Positions 45,065 to 54,643 are shown, numbered from the stretch's first letter. The stretch is DNA of 64,000 nt from Autumnicola patrickiae (GCF_031846525.1 NZ_JAVRHM010000008.1:62001-126000); one strand, 5' to 3'. Numbers and translations are program-made. Notes: a model not told the origin generated them from the sequence alone.

Positions 45065-46936
45065 CTAAGATTTCAACCAGGCATATCTAAGTTCTACCTG
45101 TTCGCTATCAGCGTTTTGCATTTCTACTAATCGCATACCAGGCGCAGTTGGTTCAACAATAGTCGATTCTACAACTACTTCTTCACCATTTCTGGTAATA
45201 GTCATTGTAATTGGATCTCCCTCTTTCCAATTTTGAGAAGCCGTTATAAGATCATAAATGTTATCTCGGGTATATTTTGTTCCATTAATATCCACAATTC
45301 TATCACCACCTTCAAGTTCTAATTCCTGAAGAAAAGAATTCAATTCCACATCATTTCTTACCAAAATACTTCCCTGGGGATCTACAGTAATATAAGGTGT
45401 TGTTTGATTTTGTAAAAAGTATCCAACAGAAACTTCACCTTCTCTTATAGTCAGACCTACTTTTCCGAAAAATTCCGAATATGGAATTGGAGTGGTTCCT
45501 ATTACGTAAGTATCAAAGAACTTTTGGATTTCAGGATAAGTAAGTTCAACTATATCAGATATTAGCTCATCATCATTAAAAGGCTTGTCCTTACCGTATT
45601 TTTGTGTAAGTTCTTTCATAAGGTCAAGAACGCCCATACTTCCGCCGCTAAGTTCTCTTAAACGAATATCCAAAGCCATTCCTATTAAGGCTCCTTTTTG
45701 ATAAACATTTGCGTAGTTGTTCTGATACTCTTCCTCAAGAATATTTTCACTCATTACGGTAAAGGACATAGTATCATCGTAACGCTTGGCCGCTTCAATT
45801 TTCTCATTAATTCTATCGTAATATTCCTGATTGGTTATTAATCCCTGGTTCACCTGAAAAAGATTCGCGAAATATTCTGTAACTCCTTCGTACATCCAAA
45901 GATGCTGCGACATTTTTGGATCGTTGTAATCGAAGTAATGTATTTCCTGAGAATGCACACCCAGCGGAGTGATTATATGGAAGAACTCATGTGAAACTAT
46001 ATCAGTAAGACTTTCATTTAAAGCTTCCTCTTCCATAATTTCAGGCATAACTACAACGGTAGAAGTATGATGTTCTAAAGCTCCAAAATTACCCGCATCA
46101 TTTTGTCCCGGAGTTGCGGATAAGTAAAGCAGAATCGCATATTTATCTGTGTTATCTATGTCACCCAAAAAGTTCTTTTGTGCCGTGATCATTTTCCTCA
46201 TGGCAGGAGCAAAAGTTTCTGCTGAAAATTTATCATTTGGAGAATAAACGTTCAATAAAACCTCCATTCCCTGGATGTTGAAGCTCACGGTATCCGGCTC
46301 TGCATACATAATTGGATTATCGGTAACTTCAAAATATCGGTTTAGGTTGTAAATATCGGTTTTTGCATTATCACCTTCTGTAGTAACCGTTTGATCAATC
46401 TCAAGTGCACTTCCGGCGATAAGGTCAGAAGGCCTTTTAATTTCAACACGATATTTTTTCTCCTGCATATTTTCGAAGTAGCCTACAAATCCGTGCAGGT
46501 TGAGCAGGAAATTCTGGTCTTCAAGAATATTTGTTCCGGCCATAGAATAAATTCCGCCTTCTCCCTGCACATCAAACGTATCATTTACCCAATACGTGAT
46601 TTTATCCAGGTTTTTGGCATCGGGAATGCTCCAGCTGTTTTCATCAAGCTGCACAATTTCCAGTTCATTCCCTTTATAATCGTAGGCTTTGAAATCTTCG
46701 GAATATTTCCCGTAGTTGGAAGTAGAGTAGGTGCCTGGTACGGTCTTAGGAATGTAAAACGTAGTGGTTTCCGTAGTAAATTCTGCGGGATCGATACTCA
46801 CCATTACCCGGTCATCCTGAACATTCACAAGATCGAGTTTGGTGATGATGGGTTGTTCTTCAGTAACTGTATTCTGAGTGGTTTTACACCCAAAAATGGC
46901 AAATGACATTGCCAGTGCATAAATGAATTTTTTCAT
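45065..46936 (-). CDS. M61-family metallopeptidase with PDZ domain, lipoprotein
   Basis: A 623-residue protein. I start it at ATG 46936 because it gives a proper lipoprotein signal (MKKFIYALAMSFAIFGC); the frame is open back to 47002. The glycyl aminopeptidase-like domain has zinc-binding SHEFFHIITPLG (H-E-x-x-H) and a downstream glutamate in LWMYEGVTEYFA. The C-terminal PDZ domain (~500-600) includes ELEGGDRIVDINGTKY. It would cleave peptides at the cell surface or periplasm. The antiporter gene follows on the same strand but is separated by a terminator. Confidence 0.9.
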   Translation of the reverse strand: MKKFIYALAMSFAIFGCKTTQNTVTEEQPIITKLDLVNVQDDRVMVSIDPAEFTTETTTFYIPKTVPGTYSTSNYGKYSEDFKAYDYKGNELEIVQLDENSWSIPDAKNLDKITYWVNDTFDVQGEGGIYSMAGTNILEDQNFLLNLHGFVGYFENMQEKKYRVEIKRPSDLIAGSALEIDQTVTTEGDNAKTDIYNLNRYFEVTDNPIMYAEPDTVSFNIQGMEVLLNVYSPNDKFSAETFAPAMRKMITAQKNFLGDIDNTDKYAILLYLSATPGQNDAGNFGALEHHTSTVVVMPEIMEEEALNESLTDIVSHEFFHIITPLGVHSQEIHYFDYNDPKMSQHLWMYEGVTEYFANLFQVNQGLITNQEYYDRINEKIEAAKRYDDTMSFTVMSENILEEEYQNNYANVYQKGALIGMALDIRLRELSGGSMGVLDLMKELTQKYGKDKPFNDDELISDIVELTYPEIQKFFDTYVIGTTPIPYSEFFGKVGLTIREGEVSVGYFLQNQTTPYITVDPQGSILVRNDVELNSFLQELELEGGDRIVDINGTKYTRDNIYDLITASQNWKEGDPITMTITRNGEEVVVESTIVEPTAPGMRLVEMQNADSEQVELRYAWLKS

Positions 46937-47290
46937 TCTAAAATGTGGTTTTGTTTTAATCATACTGAATTTTCTGCGGAAAGTTACGAATCTCAACTGC
47001 ATTTAAAACAACTTCACTCTGTTAACACCTTGTTAATATGAAAATAACTACTGAATTACTTAAGAAACACTGGTTTGTACTTCTCCTGAAAAATGAAAGC
47101 CGATAATATTCATTTTATACCTACTTCTTTTGAAAAAAAATTTAGATTTATCTATAAAACAATTTGCAGATCCGTGACATGAATTACTCCATCACGTCGA
47201 AATTTGCCTTTTTTGAGATTATATATATAAAAGCAGTACATACAAGGTCGTTTTAGACCTGTCATGCGCAAAATTACTGCAGCTTCAAAT

Positions 47291-47315
47291 TCAGTAAGTC
47301 GATAATTGCCATTTT
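47291..47315. repeat. Short dispersed repeat, copy 3
   Basis: TCAGTAAGTCGATAATTGCC followed by ATTTT. The 17-base core TCGATAATTGCCATTTT is identical to copy 2 at 38984-39001, and the CAGTA-x-GTCGATAATTG flank is shared with copy 1 at 38352. Confidence 0.5.
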
Positions 47316-47356
47316 CAGACATGCACCTAAAATAAAGATCCTTTCAGATTTAGCAT

Positions 47357-47391
47357 AAAAAAAGAGGCTGCCCATAGGACAACCTCTTTTT
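47357..47391 (-). terminator. Terminator of the proline operon
   Basis: Read on the - strand, AAAAAGAGGUUGUCC pairs with GGGCAGCCUCUUUUU with two G-U pairs, around loop UAU, followed by Us. The G-U pairs only work on this strand, which fixes the direction. It lies 23 bases after the proA stop. Confidence 0.85.
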
Positions 47392-47414
47392 CAGAAAAAT
47401 ATATTTGAATCAGA

Positions 47415-48614
47415 TTAAGCTCGAATATGGCCTTCTCCCAATACATAATATTTGTTGGTAACCAGTTGTTTAAGACCTAATGGTCCCCTGTGGTGCAGTT
47501 TATCTGTACTAATTGCCAGCTCGGCACCAACACCCATCGCACCGCCATCGGTAAACCTGGTGGAAGCGTTATGATAAACGGCTGCACTGTCTACCTGTTC
47601 CATAAATTTAAGGGCTTCAACTTCATCTGTAGTAATTATTGAAGCAGAATGACCTCCTGAGTATTTGTTGATCGTATCAATTGCCGCATCCAATTGGGCA
47701 GCACTACCAATCACAACTTTCATTGCCAAAAATTCTTCGTACCACACATTTTCTGAAGGAATTTTATCTTCATCGTTAAGTACTTTATGAATCTCTTCGT
47801 CTACAAGAATTTTTACGCCGTTTTCCCTGAACATTTGCTGAAGTTCACGCAGTTTATTTTCATAATCCGGAAGGTTCCGGCTTACTAAAACTTTATCAAG
47901 TGCATTACAACCTGAAATCTTATCGATTTTAGCGTTTAACATCACTTTCTTGGCAATTTCAAAATCGGCATTTTCAGAAACATAAAGGAAGTTATTTCCA
48001 CGGCCGCTAACAAGCACCGCACCTGTCGCGTGTTCTTTTACAAAAGCAATTAATCTTTCGCCACCACGAGGCACGATAAGGTCTAATTTTTCCGGTGGAT
48101 TTTTAAGGAATTCCTGAGTTTCCTGTCGGTTTAAATGCAGCAATTGGATCCAACTGGTGTCCAGATCGTTTTCCAGAAGTGCCTGGTGCCAGCACTCCTC
48201 AAGAATTTTGTTACTATGGATAGCTTCTTTACCACCTTTAAGGTAAATTTTATTATTTGCTTTAAAGGCAAGTACAGCTGCTTCTATGGTTACATCTGGT
48301 CTGGATTCGTAAATAATCATGATGTTTCCAAAAGGAGCGGTTTTGTTGGTAATTGCCAGTCCGCTATCCAGTTTTCTATGCTCGATTGTCTTGCCTACGG
48401 GATCGTCCTGTTCCATTACTTCTTTAACAGACTGGATCATGCCGTCAACTTTTTTGTTGTTTACAATAAGCCTGTCGTACATGGCTCCTTCGGTCTCCCC
48501 GAATTCGATAAGGTCAGTTTGATTTGCAGCAACTATTTCTTCACGTCTTTTGTCCAGGATCTTTATCATCGATTTCAAGACATTGTTCTTTGTTTTTGTG
48601 TCTAATAATATCAT
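47415..48614 (-). CDS. proA: Glutamate-5-semialdehyde dehydrogenase
   Basis: A 399-residue NADP-dependent dehydrogenase. YESRPDVTIEAAVLAFKANNKIYLKGGKEA is the cofactor-binding region in family form. KISGCNALDKVLV contains the catalytic cysteine. VYHNASTRFTDGGAMGVGAELAISTDKLHHRGPLG is the late signature. It reduces glutamyl-5-phosphate, made by ProB 30 bp upstream, to the semialdehyde. Slightly shorter than E. coli ProA (417 aa). It is the last gene of the proC-proB-proA order and is followed by a terminator. Confidence 0.96.
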   Translation of the reverse strand: MILLDTKTKNNVLKSMIKILDKRREEIVAANQTDLIEFGETEGAMYDRLIVNNKKVDGMIQSVKEVMEQDDPVGKTIEHRKLDSGLAITNKTAPFGNIMIIYESRPDVTIEAAVLAFKANNKIYLKGGKEAIHSNKILEECWHQALLENDLDTSWIQLLHLNRQETQEFLKNPPEKLDLIVPRGGERLIAFVKEHATGAVLVSGRGNNFLYVSENADFEIAKKVMLNAKIDKISGCNALDKVLVSRNLPDYENKLRELQQMFRENGVKILVDEEIHKVLNDEDKIPSENVWYEEFLAMKVVIGSAAQLDAAIDTINKYSGGHSASIITTDEVEALKFMEQVDSAAVYHNASTRFTDGGAMGVGAELAISTDKLHHRGPLGLKQLVTNKYYVLGEGHIRA

Positions 48615-48644
48615 TGCTATATTTTTTTAATTCTACTTAATTTT

Positions 48645-49415
48645 TTATGCGGTAAACTTTGTACCTACGGGCTTACCGTCCATAATGTCTAATATGACAT
48701 TTTCATTCTTCCCGTTTGCGATATAAGTGGTAATATTTTTGGAAGCAGTACTTTTTGCGATTTTAATTTTGGACTCCATACCGCCACGGCCTTCGCCTTC
48801 ACCTTTTCCGGATTCCTGTACGTATTTTTCGACGTTTTGGTCAACCTGAACTTTATTCAGTTTTTCTGAATCTTCGTCATCTGGATGGCCTGTGTAAAGT
48901 CCGTCGGTGTCACTTAGAATTATCAGCGAGTCGGCACCAATTAGTTCTGCTACCAGACTTGCCAGTTCGTCATTATCTGAAAACATAGACATGGTTACTG
49001 AAACCGCATCATCTTCATTCGCAATAGGAATTATTCCTTCAGATAAAAGAGATTCGTAACAATTAATCATGTTTTCCCTGTGAATTCCCGGACTAAAGTC
49101 CCTTTTTGTAGCAAGAACCTGGGCGCAGCGCATTCCGTAGTCATGGAAAATGCTATAATAATGACGCATCATACGTGGTTGCCCTACTGAAGAGAATACC
49201 TGCCTTCTTTTTGAGGCATCTGTAATGTTTATTTCTCCCAGGATTTCTTTACCTGCAATGGCAGATCCAGAAGATACGAGTACTACATGAATGTCCTGCT
49301 CATATAATGTGGCAATTTGCCTTACCAGGTTTTTAAGTACCGGGCCAACTATTCTATTATCTTTATTGGTCATTACATTTGTTCCGACCTTTACAACTAT
49401 TCTTTTCTTATCCAT
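48645..49415 (-). CDS. proB: Glutamate 5-kinase (short form, no PUA domain)
   Basis: A 257-residue amino-acid kinase. I start at ATG 49415 (MDKKRIVVKVGTNV) because the frame's first ATG at 49463 would overlap proC and add a non-conserved tail. KVGTNVMT is the ATP-binding start, VLVSSGSAIAGK is the substrate loop, IANEDDAVS and LSDTDGLYTGHP follow, and RGGMESKIKIAKSTASK is the late lysine-containing signature. It phosphorylates glutamate, the feedback-controlled step of proline synthesis. Unlike E. coli ProB (367 aa) it lacks the C-terminal PUA domain. Confidence 0.95.
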   Translation of the reverse strand: MDKKRIVVKVGTNVMTNKDNRIVGPVLKNLVRQIATLYEQDIHVVLVSSGSAIAGKEILGEINITDASKRRQVFSSVGQPRMMRHYYSIFHDYGMRCAQVLATKRDFSPGIHRENMINCYESLLSEGIIPIANEDDAVSVTMSMFSDNDELASLVAELIGADSLIILSDTDGLYTGHPDDEDSEKLNKVQVDQNVEKYVQESGKGEGEGRGGMESKIKIAKSTASKNITTYIANGKNENVILDIMDGKPVGTKFTA

Positions 49416-49443
49416 TTTATCGATTTTACAGATAATAATTAAA

Positions 49444-50253
49444 TTATGCTTCTTCTTTTCCAAGTTCTACTGCTCTGTCAAAGGCGGCATAAGCGGCATC
49501 TTTGATGAGTTCTTTTACATTGTTATCTTCCATAGAATCTAATGCAGCCCTGGTGGTACCTCCTTTGGAAGCTACTCTTTCCATCCAGGTATTTGGAGAA
49601 AGATCTGACTGATTGAATAGCTCTACAGCTCCTTCAAACGTCTGACTTACAAGAATTTTTGAATCGTGCTGCGAAAAGCCCATTTTTAAAGCGGCTTCCA
49701 GCATAGATTGCATAAAGTAAAATACATAAGCCGGTCCACTACCGGAAATACCTGTGGAAGCATCTATAAAGTTTTCATTTTTTACCTTTATGGATTCTCC
49801 TGTGGTGTCGAGAAGATTTCTAATCATTAAAAGCTCTACCCGGGAGACTTCCCGTGCTTCGGTATAAGAAGTGACTCCTTTTCCTACCTGAGCTGGCAGG
49901 TTAGGCATAGATCTTACTACTTTTTTCACACCCAAACCATCCTGAATCTTTTTAATGGTAATACCTGCCATAAGAGATACAAATATTTGCTGGTCATTTA
50001 CATGAGACTTTATTTCTTCAAAAAGACCCTCGCAGTGGTAAGGTTTTACTGCTATAAAAACTACGTCGGCTTCAGGAAGGCAATCCTCAATGCGGTCATA
50101 AACATCAAAATGGTCAATACTGCTTAAGGATGTTAAAATCTCTGCTGATTTGTCAAAAATCATCAGGTTTTTCCGGTTTAACATGCTGGACTTTGCCATG
50201 CCTTCCGCATAAGTAAGACCCATATTTCCTGCTCCGATAACTAGTACTTTCAT
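49444..50253 (-). CDS. proC: Pyrroline-5-carboxylate reductase
   Basis: A 269-residue reductase. MKVLVIGAGNMGLTYAEGM is the NAD(P)-binding start. VFIAVKPYH marks the family, VVRSMPNLPAQVGKGVTSY is the central signature, and ISGSGPAYVFYFMQSMLEAALKMG the substrate-binding one. It makes proline from pyrroline-5-carboxylate. It is the first gene of the - strand operon proC-proB-proA, so all three steps of proline synthesis are under one promoter. Its promoter should lie in the 748-bp gap to its right. Confidence 0.96.
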   Translation of the reverse strand: MKVLVIGAGNMGLTYAEGMAKSSMLNRKNLMIFDKSAEILTSLSSIDHFDVYDRIEDCLPEADVVFIAVKPYHCEGLFEEIKSHVNDQQIFVSLMAGITIKKIQDGLGVKKVVRSMPNLPAQVGKGVTSYTEAREVSRVELLMIRNLLDTTGESIKVKNENFIDASTGISGSGPAYVFYFMQSMLEAALKMGFSQHDSKILVSQTFEGAVELFNQSDLSPNTWMERVASKGGTTRAALDSMEDNNVKELIKDAAYAAFDRAVELGKEEA

Positions 50254-50290
50254 TTTTGTTTATTTGGTTAATTAATTTTCAACTTTTATT

Positions 50291-50320
50291 CAAAAAATAA
50301 TTCTGCCCGTATGGTTCAAA
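50291..50320 (-). promoter_or_regulatory. Possible proCBA promoter
   Basis: Read on the - strand: TTTG (50320-50317), 17 bases, then TATTTTTTG (50299-50291), one base longer than TAnnTTTG. It would start transcription around 50284, about 30 bases before the proC ATG. Confidence 0.35.
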
Positions 50321-50478
50321 CATCATGCGAACATTCCAGAATTTACAATTTTCTCTACCATGAGCGATTTATAAGATAGTTCATCTGAAGGAAATTCCCA
50401 AAAGTAGATTATAAAATAAAACTAAATTATTCCTTCTATTAATTTTTTCAGGATGAACTTAGATTGTGCTTAGCCCAC

Positions 50479-50575
50479 GTACTTTAAGACCTTAGCGAAA
50501 GAGAAGAAAGAAGAAGGATGGAGCAGGACTTTCCTGCTACGGGATAGTAAGACTCCCTTAAGTACTTTTTATTTT
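50479..50575 (+). ncRNA. Candidate structured RNA
   Basis: An outer stem GTACTTTAAG (50479-50488) pairs with CTTAAGTAC (50557-50565) with one bulged base. Inside are a perfect hairpin AGCAGGA-CTT-TCCTGCT (50522-50538) and a GGGA/TCCC stem (50541-50557). TTTTTATTTT follows the outer stem like a terminator tail. The block is richer in G and C than its surroundings. No known RNA family was recognised, and a promoter was not located. Confidence 0.35.
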
Positions 50576-50721
50576 ATGTAAATGTGGATTTTGAAGTGTA
50601 AACTCAACTTATGTCAGACATCTGCAATAATGGCAGAATTCCTGCTGTTTTGTACCTGTTTTCCCTGGCGGGGGTGAACTGGACTTTATTTCGATACAGC
50701 AAATTATAATTCTTGTGGCGC

Positions 50722-50789
50722 ATTTCTCCATGTAGAGGTTTTATTCCACACTTTTGCAAATAAAATGTAGTGAACCGGAGAAATTTTTT
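50722..50789 (+). terminator. Inverted-repeat element with T tail
   Basis: ATTTCTCC (50722-50729) pairs with GGAGAAAT (50777-50784), followed by TTTTT. Nested inside is TTTTATT (50739-50745) with AATAAAA (50759-50765). It could be the terminator of a short transcript or an upstream control element of the gene at 51002. Confidence 0.35.
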
Positions 50790-50951
50790 AAGAAGTAATT
50801 AACAAAAACTCATCTACTGAGGTAGTAAATTAGATTTTTTTAAAGATTTTTCTGTTAATAATGAATACCCAAACACACAAATGGTGCAAATGTTGTTTGA
50901 TATAAGCTCATAATTATGTGAAATCATCTGTTATTTGTGGGGGTTAACTTT

Positions 50952-50959
50952 TAATTTTG
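50952..50959 (+). promoter_or_regulatory. Candidate -7 promoter element of the photosensory operon
   Basis: TAATTTTG matches TAnnTTTG. A TTTG lies upstream at 50934, but only 14 bases away instead of about 19. Transcription would start about 35 bases before the ATG at 51002. Confidence 0.35.
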
Positions 50960-51001
50960 ATCTTTTATATCTTTTCTTAAAAAGAACTACTACTACATCA
51001 C

Positions 51002-54000
51002 ATGACAAAAAATGGTAATATTCTAAAGCAAATTTCCAAAACCCACACGCCTGTTGAGAATTCCAGGATAATTGCCGTAGGGGCAAGTGCAGGAGGCTTG
51101 GAAGCTTTGCAGGATTTTTTCAGAAATCTTTCTGAAGGCGATAATAATACATACATAGTAATTCAGCATCTTTCGCCGGACTACAAGAGCATGATGGGCG
51201 AAATTTTGTCTAAAACGGCAAAATTACCTATTGAACAAATAAGTGATAGGATGGATATACTTCCCGGAAGGATATATTTGATCCCGCCGGTAAATAATCT
51301 GGTTATTGAAAATGACAAGCTTCACCTGTTAGAGAAACCAAAAGATCAAAAGTTAAATTTACCAATAGATATATTTTTAACGTCTCTTTCTAAATTTAAA
51401 AAAGAGTCGGCAATTGCTGTAATTTTAAGCGGTACAGGTAGTGATGGTACAAGAGGGATTAGAGCAATTAAGGAAAAGAATGGAATGGTGATGGTGCAGG
51501 ATCCCGAAGAAGCCAAATTCAACGGAATGCCGCAGAGCGCCATAAATACAGGTCTTGTAGATTACGTTTTACCTGTGCAAGCTATGGGGTCAGAATTGGC
51601 AAATTTCATCAATGCTCCTACTGTAGTAAATTTTTCTGAAGATGATTTTGAATATGATGGAAATTCGCTTTCTAAAATTCTTGATCTTATCAACCAAACA
51701 ACGCAGCTGGATTTTAGTGAGTATAAATATTCTACACTGGCCAGAAGGGTAGCCAGGCGTGTAAATGTATGCAGGTGCAATTCTTTGGAAGAATATTATG
51801 AGGTGTTAACGTCCAATCAAGAGGAGGTTGAATTCTTATACCGGGAATTTCTTATTGGAGTAACCAAATTCTTCAGAGATGCAAAGGTGTGGGAAATTAT
51901 GGAGGATGAAATAATTCCTGATATCCTTAGCAAAAAGAAGGACGGGGATATCCTCAAGGTTTGGGATGTTGCCTGCAGTACAGGAGAAGAAGCTTACACT
52001 TTGGGAATGCTGATAAGTGAGGAGCTTGAAAGACAGAATAAAGATGTTGAGGTTAAAATATTTGCTACAGATATTGCCGAAAAACACCTGGAAATTGGAA
52101 GTAAAGCTGTTTACCCAGAAAGTGTTATTGCAGATATTGCACCCCGCCTTGTGCAGAAATATTTGGTAAGCAGGACACAAGGATATCAGGTTGTGGAGAG
52201 AATTCGCAGAATGGTGATTTTTTCGAAACATAACGTAATAAAAAATCCGCCTTTTAGTAGGATGGATCTTGTATTGTGCAGGAATCTACTTATCTATTTT
52301 CAGCCTTTTATTCAGAAAAAAGCATTAAATGTACTACACTACGGTCTTAAAGAAGACGGTTATTTGGTTTTGGGAACAAGTGAAAGCGTAGAAAGCCACA
52401 AGGAATATTTTGAAGATGTAAGCCGCAAGTGGAAAATTTATCGTAATGTCAATCCTCGCAGTAGAATTCAAGTGGAAACCCTTAGGTCATCTACAGCCAA
52501 AGTTTATAAGGCGAAGCTTAAACATAATAGAAAAACCAATACTTCATCAGGTAACAATTCGAAAAATAAATTTATAAATGAGCTTAATGAAGCCATTCTG
52601 GAACAGTTTGGTGGGGCAAGCGTTTTTATAGATTCAGAATACAATATTCTTCAGGCAGTAGGAGAGTTTAGAAAATATGCTAATCTTCCGGTTAATGGTT
52701 TTTCTATAAATCTTTTGGATATGATTGGCACAGACTTTAAACATATTCTTCTTTCCACAGTTAAGGAGGCCAGAAAAGAGAATAAAAAAACCATTTACCG
52801 GGATGCCATATATAATCATCAGGGAGAAACAAAGTCTCTCGATTTAATCGTAAAACCTTTTATAAAGGAACAATTGGATGATGATGTAAATTTTGTGCTC
52901 ACTTTTGTTGAGAAGGAAGTAGATCATTCTAAGATTAAAGAGGTCGAAAAAGTAACCCTTAGTAATAGAACAGAAAGACAGATTGCAGAGCTGGAAGATG
53001 AGCTTAAGAAGACTAAAGAAGACTTGCAGCATTCTTTGGAAGAAATTGAGAGGAGTAATGAAGAACTTCAATCAGCAAATGAAGAGTTACTTGCTTCTAA
53101 CGAGGAATTGCAAAGTACCAATGAAGAGTTACAAAGCGTAAATGAAGAAATTAATACTGTAAATGCCGAAAACGTTCAGAAAATGGACGATCTCGCAGCT
53201 TTAAATGCAGATATGAATAACCTTCTGGAAAGCACCCAGATAGGTACAATTTTTCTTGATGAGGAGTTAAGGATAAGAAAATTTACTCCTTCAATTAAAG
53301 ATCATTTTAGTTTCCTTAATTCAGACACGGGTCGTCCCATAGAGCATTTTGTAGGGCATATAGGTAAAGCAAACCTTCTTGAACGCTGCAAGAGAGTTTT
53401 ACAAAGTGGAAAAACACTTGAAAAGCAAATTATTTCCAAAGAGGGTAAGCCTTATTTGAGGAGAATCTCGGCATATCGAAATACAGAAGGAAGAATAAGC
53501 GGAGTGGTTATTACTTTCATAGACATAGAAATGCTGGAAAAATCACGCGGGAAATTGATTGCCAGTGAGAAAAGGTTTAAATCATTTTATGAAGAAGATC
53601 CTGTTATGCACTTCAGTATAGATCCAAATACTTCAGAAGTTGTACAGTGCAATGCAGAAGCTGTGGAGAAATTAGGATATAATTCCAAAGATGATTTAAT
53701 AGGCAAAGCATTTTTTGAACTTTATGACACCGAATATCAGGTTGAAGCCTTGAGGTTAAATAAAATATTCAGGAAGAAAGGTGAGCTAAAAAATGTAGAG
53801 CAGGAGATGGTAACTGTGTCTGGGCAGATTATCCCCATAATAATGAATGCTACTGTAGAAGTTGATAGTGAAGGAAAAGGTGTTACCCATAGGTTTACCT
53901 GTGTGGACATTTCTGAATTAAAACGTGTACAGGAAGAGCTCAAAGAGCAAAAAGCAGATTTGGTAAGGGCAAATCGGGATCTTGAGCAATTCGTATCCAT

Positions 54001-54640
54001 TTGTTCCCACGATTTACAGGAACCTCTTTCTACAATTAAATTTGGTAGTGATATCTTAGGAAAAATTTACGCCTCAAAACTTGATGATAAAGGTAAGGAG
54101 TACCTTTCTTATATCGATGAGGCCTCAAACAGGCTGGCAAATCAAATAAAAGCATTGCTGGATCACTCCAGGATTGGAAGGAATACAAAAAAGACGCTTG
54201 TTAATACTAAAGAAGTAATTGAAGTTGTAAAGTACGATTTAGGCAAGAGAATACGGGACACACGGGCAAAAGTGCACGTTGGTTCTTTACCTAAAATAAA
54301 GGCTTATGAGGTAGAATTGAGATTACTTTTCCAGAATCTGTTAAGCAATGCCTTAAAATATAAAGCAAAAGACCGCGATCCAGAAATCAGGATTTCATCA
54401 TATCAGGAAGGTGAATATTGGGTCTTTGCTGTAATGGATAACGGTATAGGAATTTCTGAAGAAGATCAGAAGGGGATTTTCACTATCTTTAACCGTATTC
54501 CTACAGAAGAAAAATATGAAGGAACAGGTGTAGGGCTTGCCCATGTAGAAAAGATAGTATTGCTGCATGAAGGTACACTCTGGCTCGATTCACAACCTGG
54601 TGTAGGAAGCACTTTCTACTTCAAAATCAAAAGAAGATAA
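51002..54640 (+). CDS. CheB-CheR-PAS hybrid histidine kinase
   Basis: A 1212-residue fusion protein. The CheB methylesterase domain (~20-200) has GASAGG with nucleophile S29, VIQHLSPD with H56 and SGTGSDGTRG with the Asp. The CheR methyltransferase domain (~215-480) has WDVACSTGEEAYTLGM for S-adenosylmethionine and LCRNLLIYF. A heptad coiled coil with repeated N-E-E-L-Q-S (~670-740) follows, then two PAS domains (~745-980). The kinase end shows SHDLQEP (phospho-His), LLSNALKYK, DNGIGI and GTGVGLAHVE. The usual CheB receiver is absent. It starts an operon with a bacteriophytochrome 3 bp downstream; its real target is unknown. Confidence 0.93.
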   Translation: MTKNGNILKQISKTHTPVENSRIIAVGASAGGLEALQDFFRNLSEGDNNTYIVIQHLSPDYKSMMGEILSKTAKLPIEQISDRMDILPGRIYLIPPVNNLVIENDKLHLLEKPKDQKLNLPIDIFLTSLSKFKKESAIAVILSGTGSDGTRGIRAIKEKNGMVMVQDPEEAKFNGMPQSAINTGLVDYVLPVQAMGSELANFINAPTVVNFSEDDFEYDGNSLSKILDLINQTTQLDFSEYKYSTLARRVARRVNVCRCNSLEEYYEVLTSNQEEVEFLYREFLIGVTKFFRDAKVWEIMEDEIIPDILSKKKDGDILKVWDVACSTGEEAYTLGMLISEELERQNKDVEVKIFATDIAEKHLEIGSKAVYPESVIADIAPRLVQKYLVSRTQGYQVVERIRRMVIFSKHNVIKNPPFSRMDLVLCRNLLIYFQPFIQKKALNVLHYGLKEDGYLVLGTSESVESHKEYFEDVSRKWKIYRNVNPRSRIQVETLRSSTAKVYKAKLKHNRKTNTSSGNNSKNKFINELNEAILEQFGGASVFIDSEYNILQAVGEFRKYANLPVNGFSINLLDMIGTDFKHILLSTVKEARKENKKTIYRDAIYNHQGETKSLDLIVKPFIKEQLDDDVNFVLTFVEKEVDHSKIKEVEKVTLSNRTERQIAELEDELKKTKEDLQHSLEEIERSNEELQSANEELLASNEELQSTNEELQSVNEEINTVNAENVQKMDDLAALNADMNNLLESTQIGTIFLDEELRIRKFTPSIKDHFSFLNSDTGRPIEHFVGHIGKANLLERCKRVLQSGKTLEKQIISKEGKPYLRRISAYRNTEGRISGVVITFIDIEMLEKSRGKLIASEKRFKSFYEEDPVMHFSIDPNTSEVVQCNAEAVEKLGYNSKDDLIGKAFFELYDTEYQVEALRLNKIFRKKGELKNVEQEMVTVSGQIIPIIMNATVEVDSEGKGVTHRFTCVDISELKRVQEELKEQKADLVRANRDLEQFVSICSHDLQEPLSTIKFGSDILGKIYASKLDDKGKEYLSYIDEASNRLANQIKALLDHSRIGRNTKKTLVNTKEVIEVVKYDLGKRIRDTRAKVHVGSLPKIKAYEVELRLLFQNLLSNALKYKAKDRDPEIRISSYQEGEYWVFAVMDNGIGISEEDQKGIFTIFNRIPTEEKYEGTGVGLAHVEKIVLLHEGTLWLDSQPGVGSTFYFKIKRR

Positions 54641-54643
54641 TAT

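Larger units (their letters stand above)
46937..47414. other. Non-coding gap between M61 and proA
   Basis: This 478-bp stretch has no convincing gene. It holds an upstream region for the M61 gene, a small hairpin AGGTC-GTTTTA-GACCT (47244-47259), one copy of the short dispersed repeat (47291-47315) and the proA terminator (47357-47391). Confidence 0.7.
50254..51001. other. 748-bp non-coding region with foldable elements
   Basis: No protein gene is convincing here. Seen: a possible proC promoter near 50291-50320, a compact foldable block at 50479-50575, a second inverted-repeat element at 50722-50789, and a -7 element TAATTTTG at 50952-50959 before the photosensory operon. Confidence 0.7.

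Noticed and set aside
50279..50326. A 15-codon frame on the - strand before proC, starting MMFEPYGQ, as a proline leader peptide
   Set aside because: It has only one Pro codon and no adjoining hairpin. The region reads better as a promoter.
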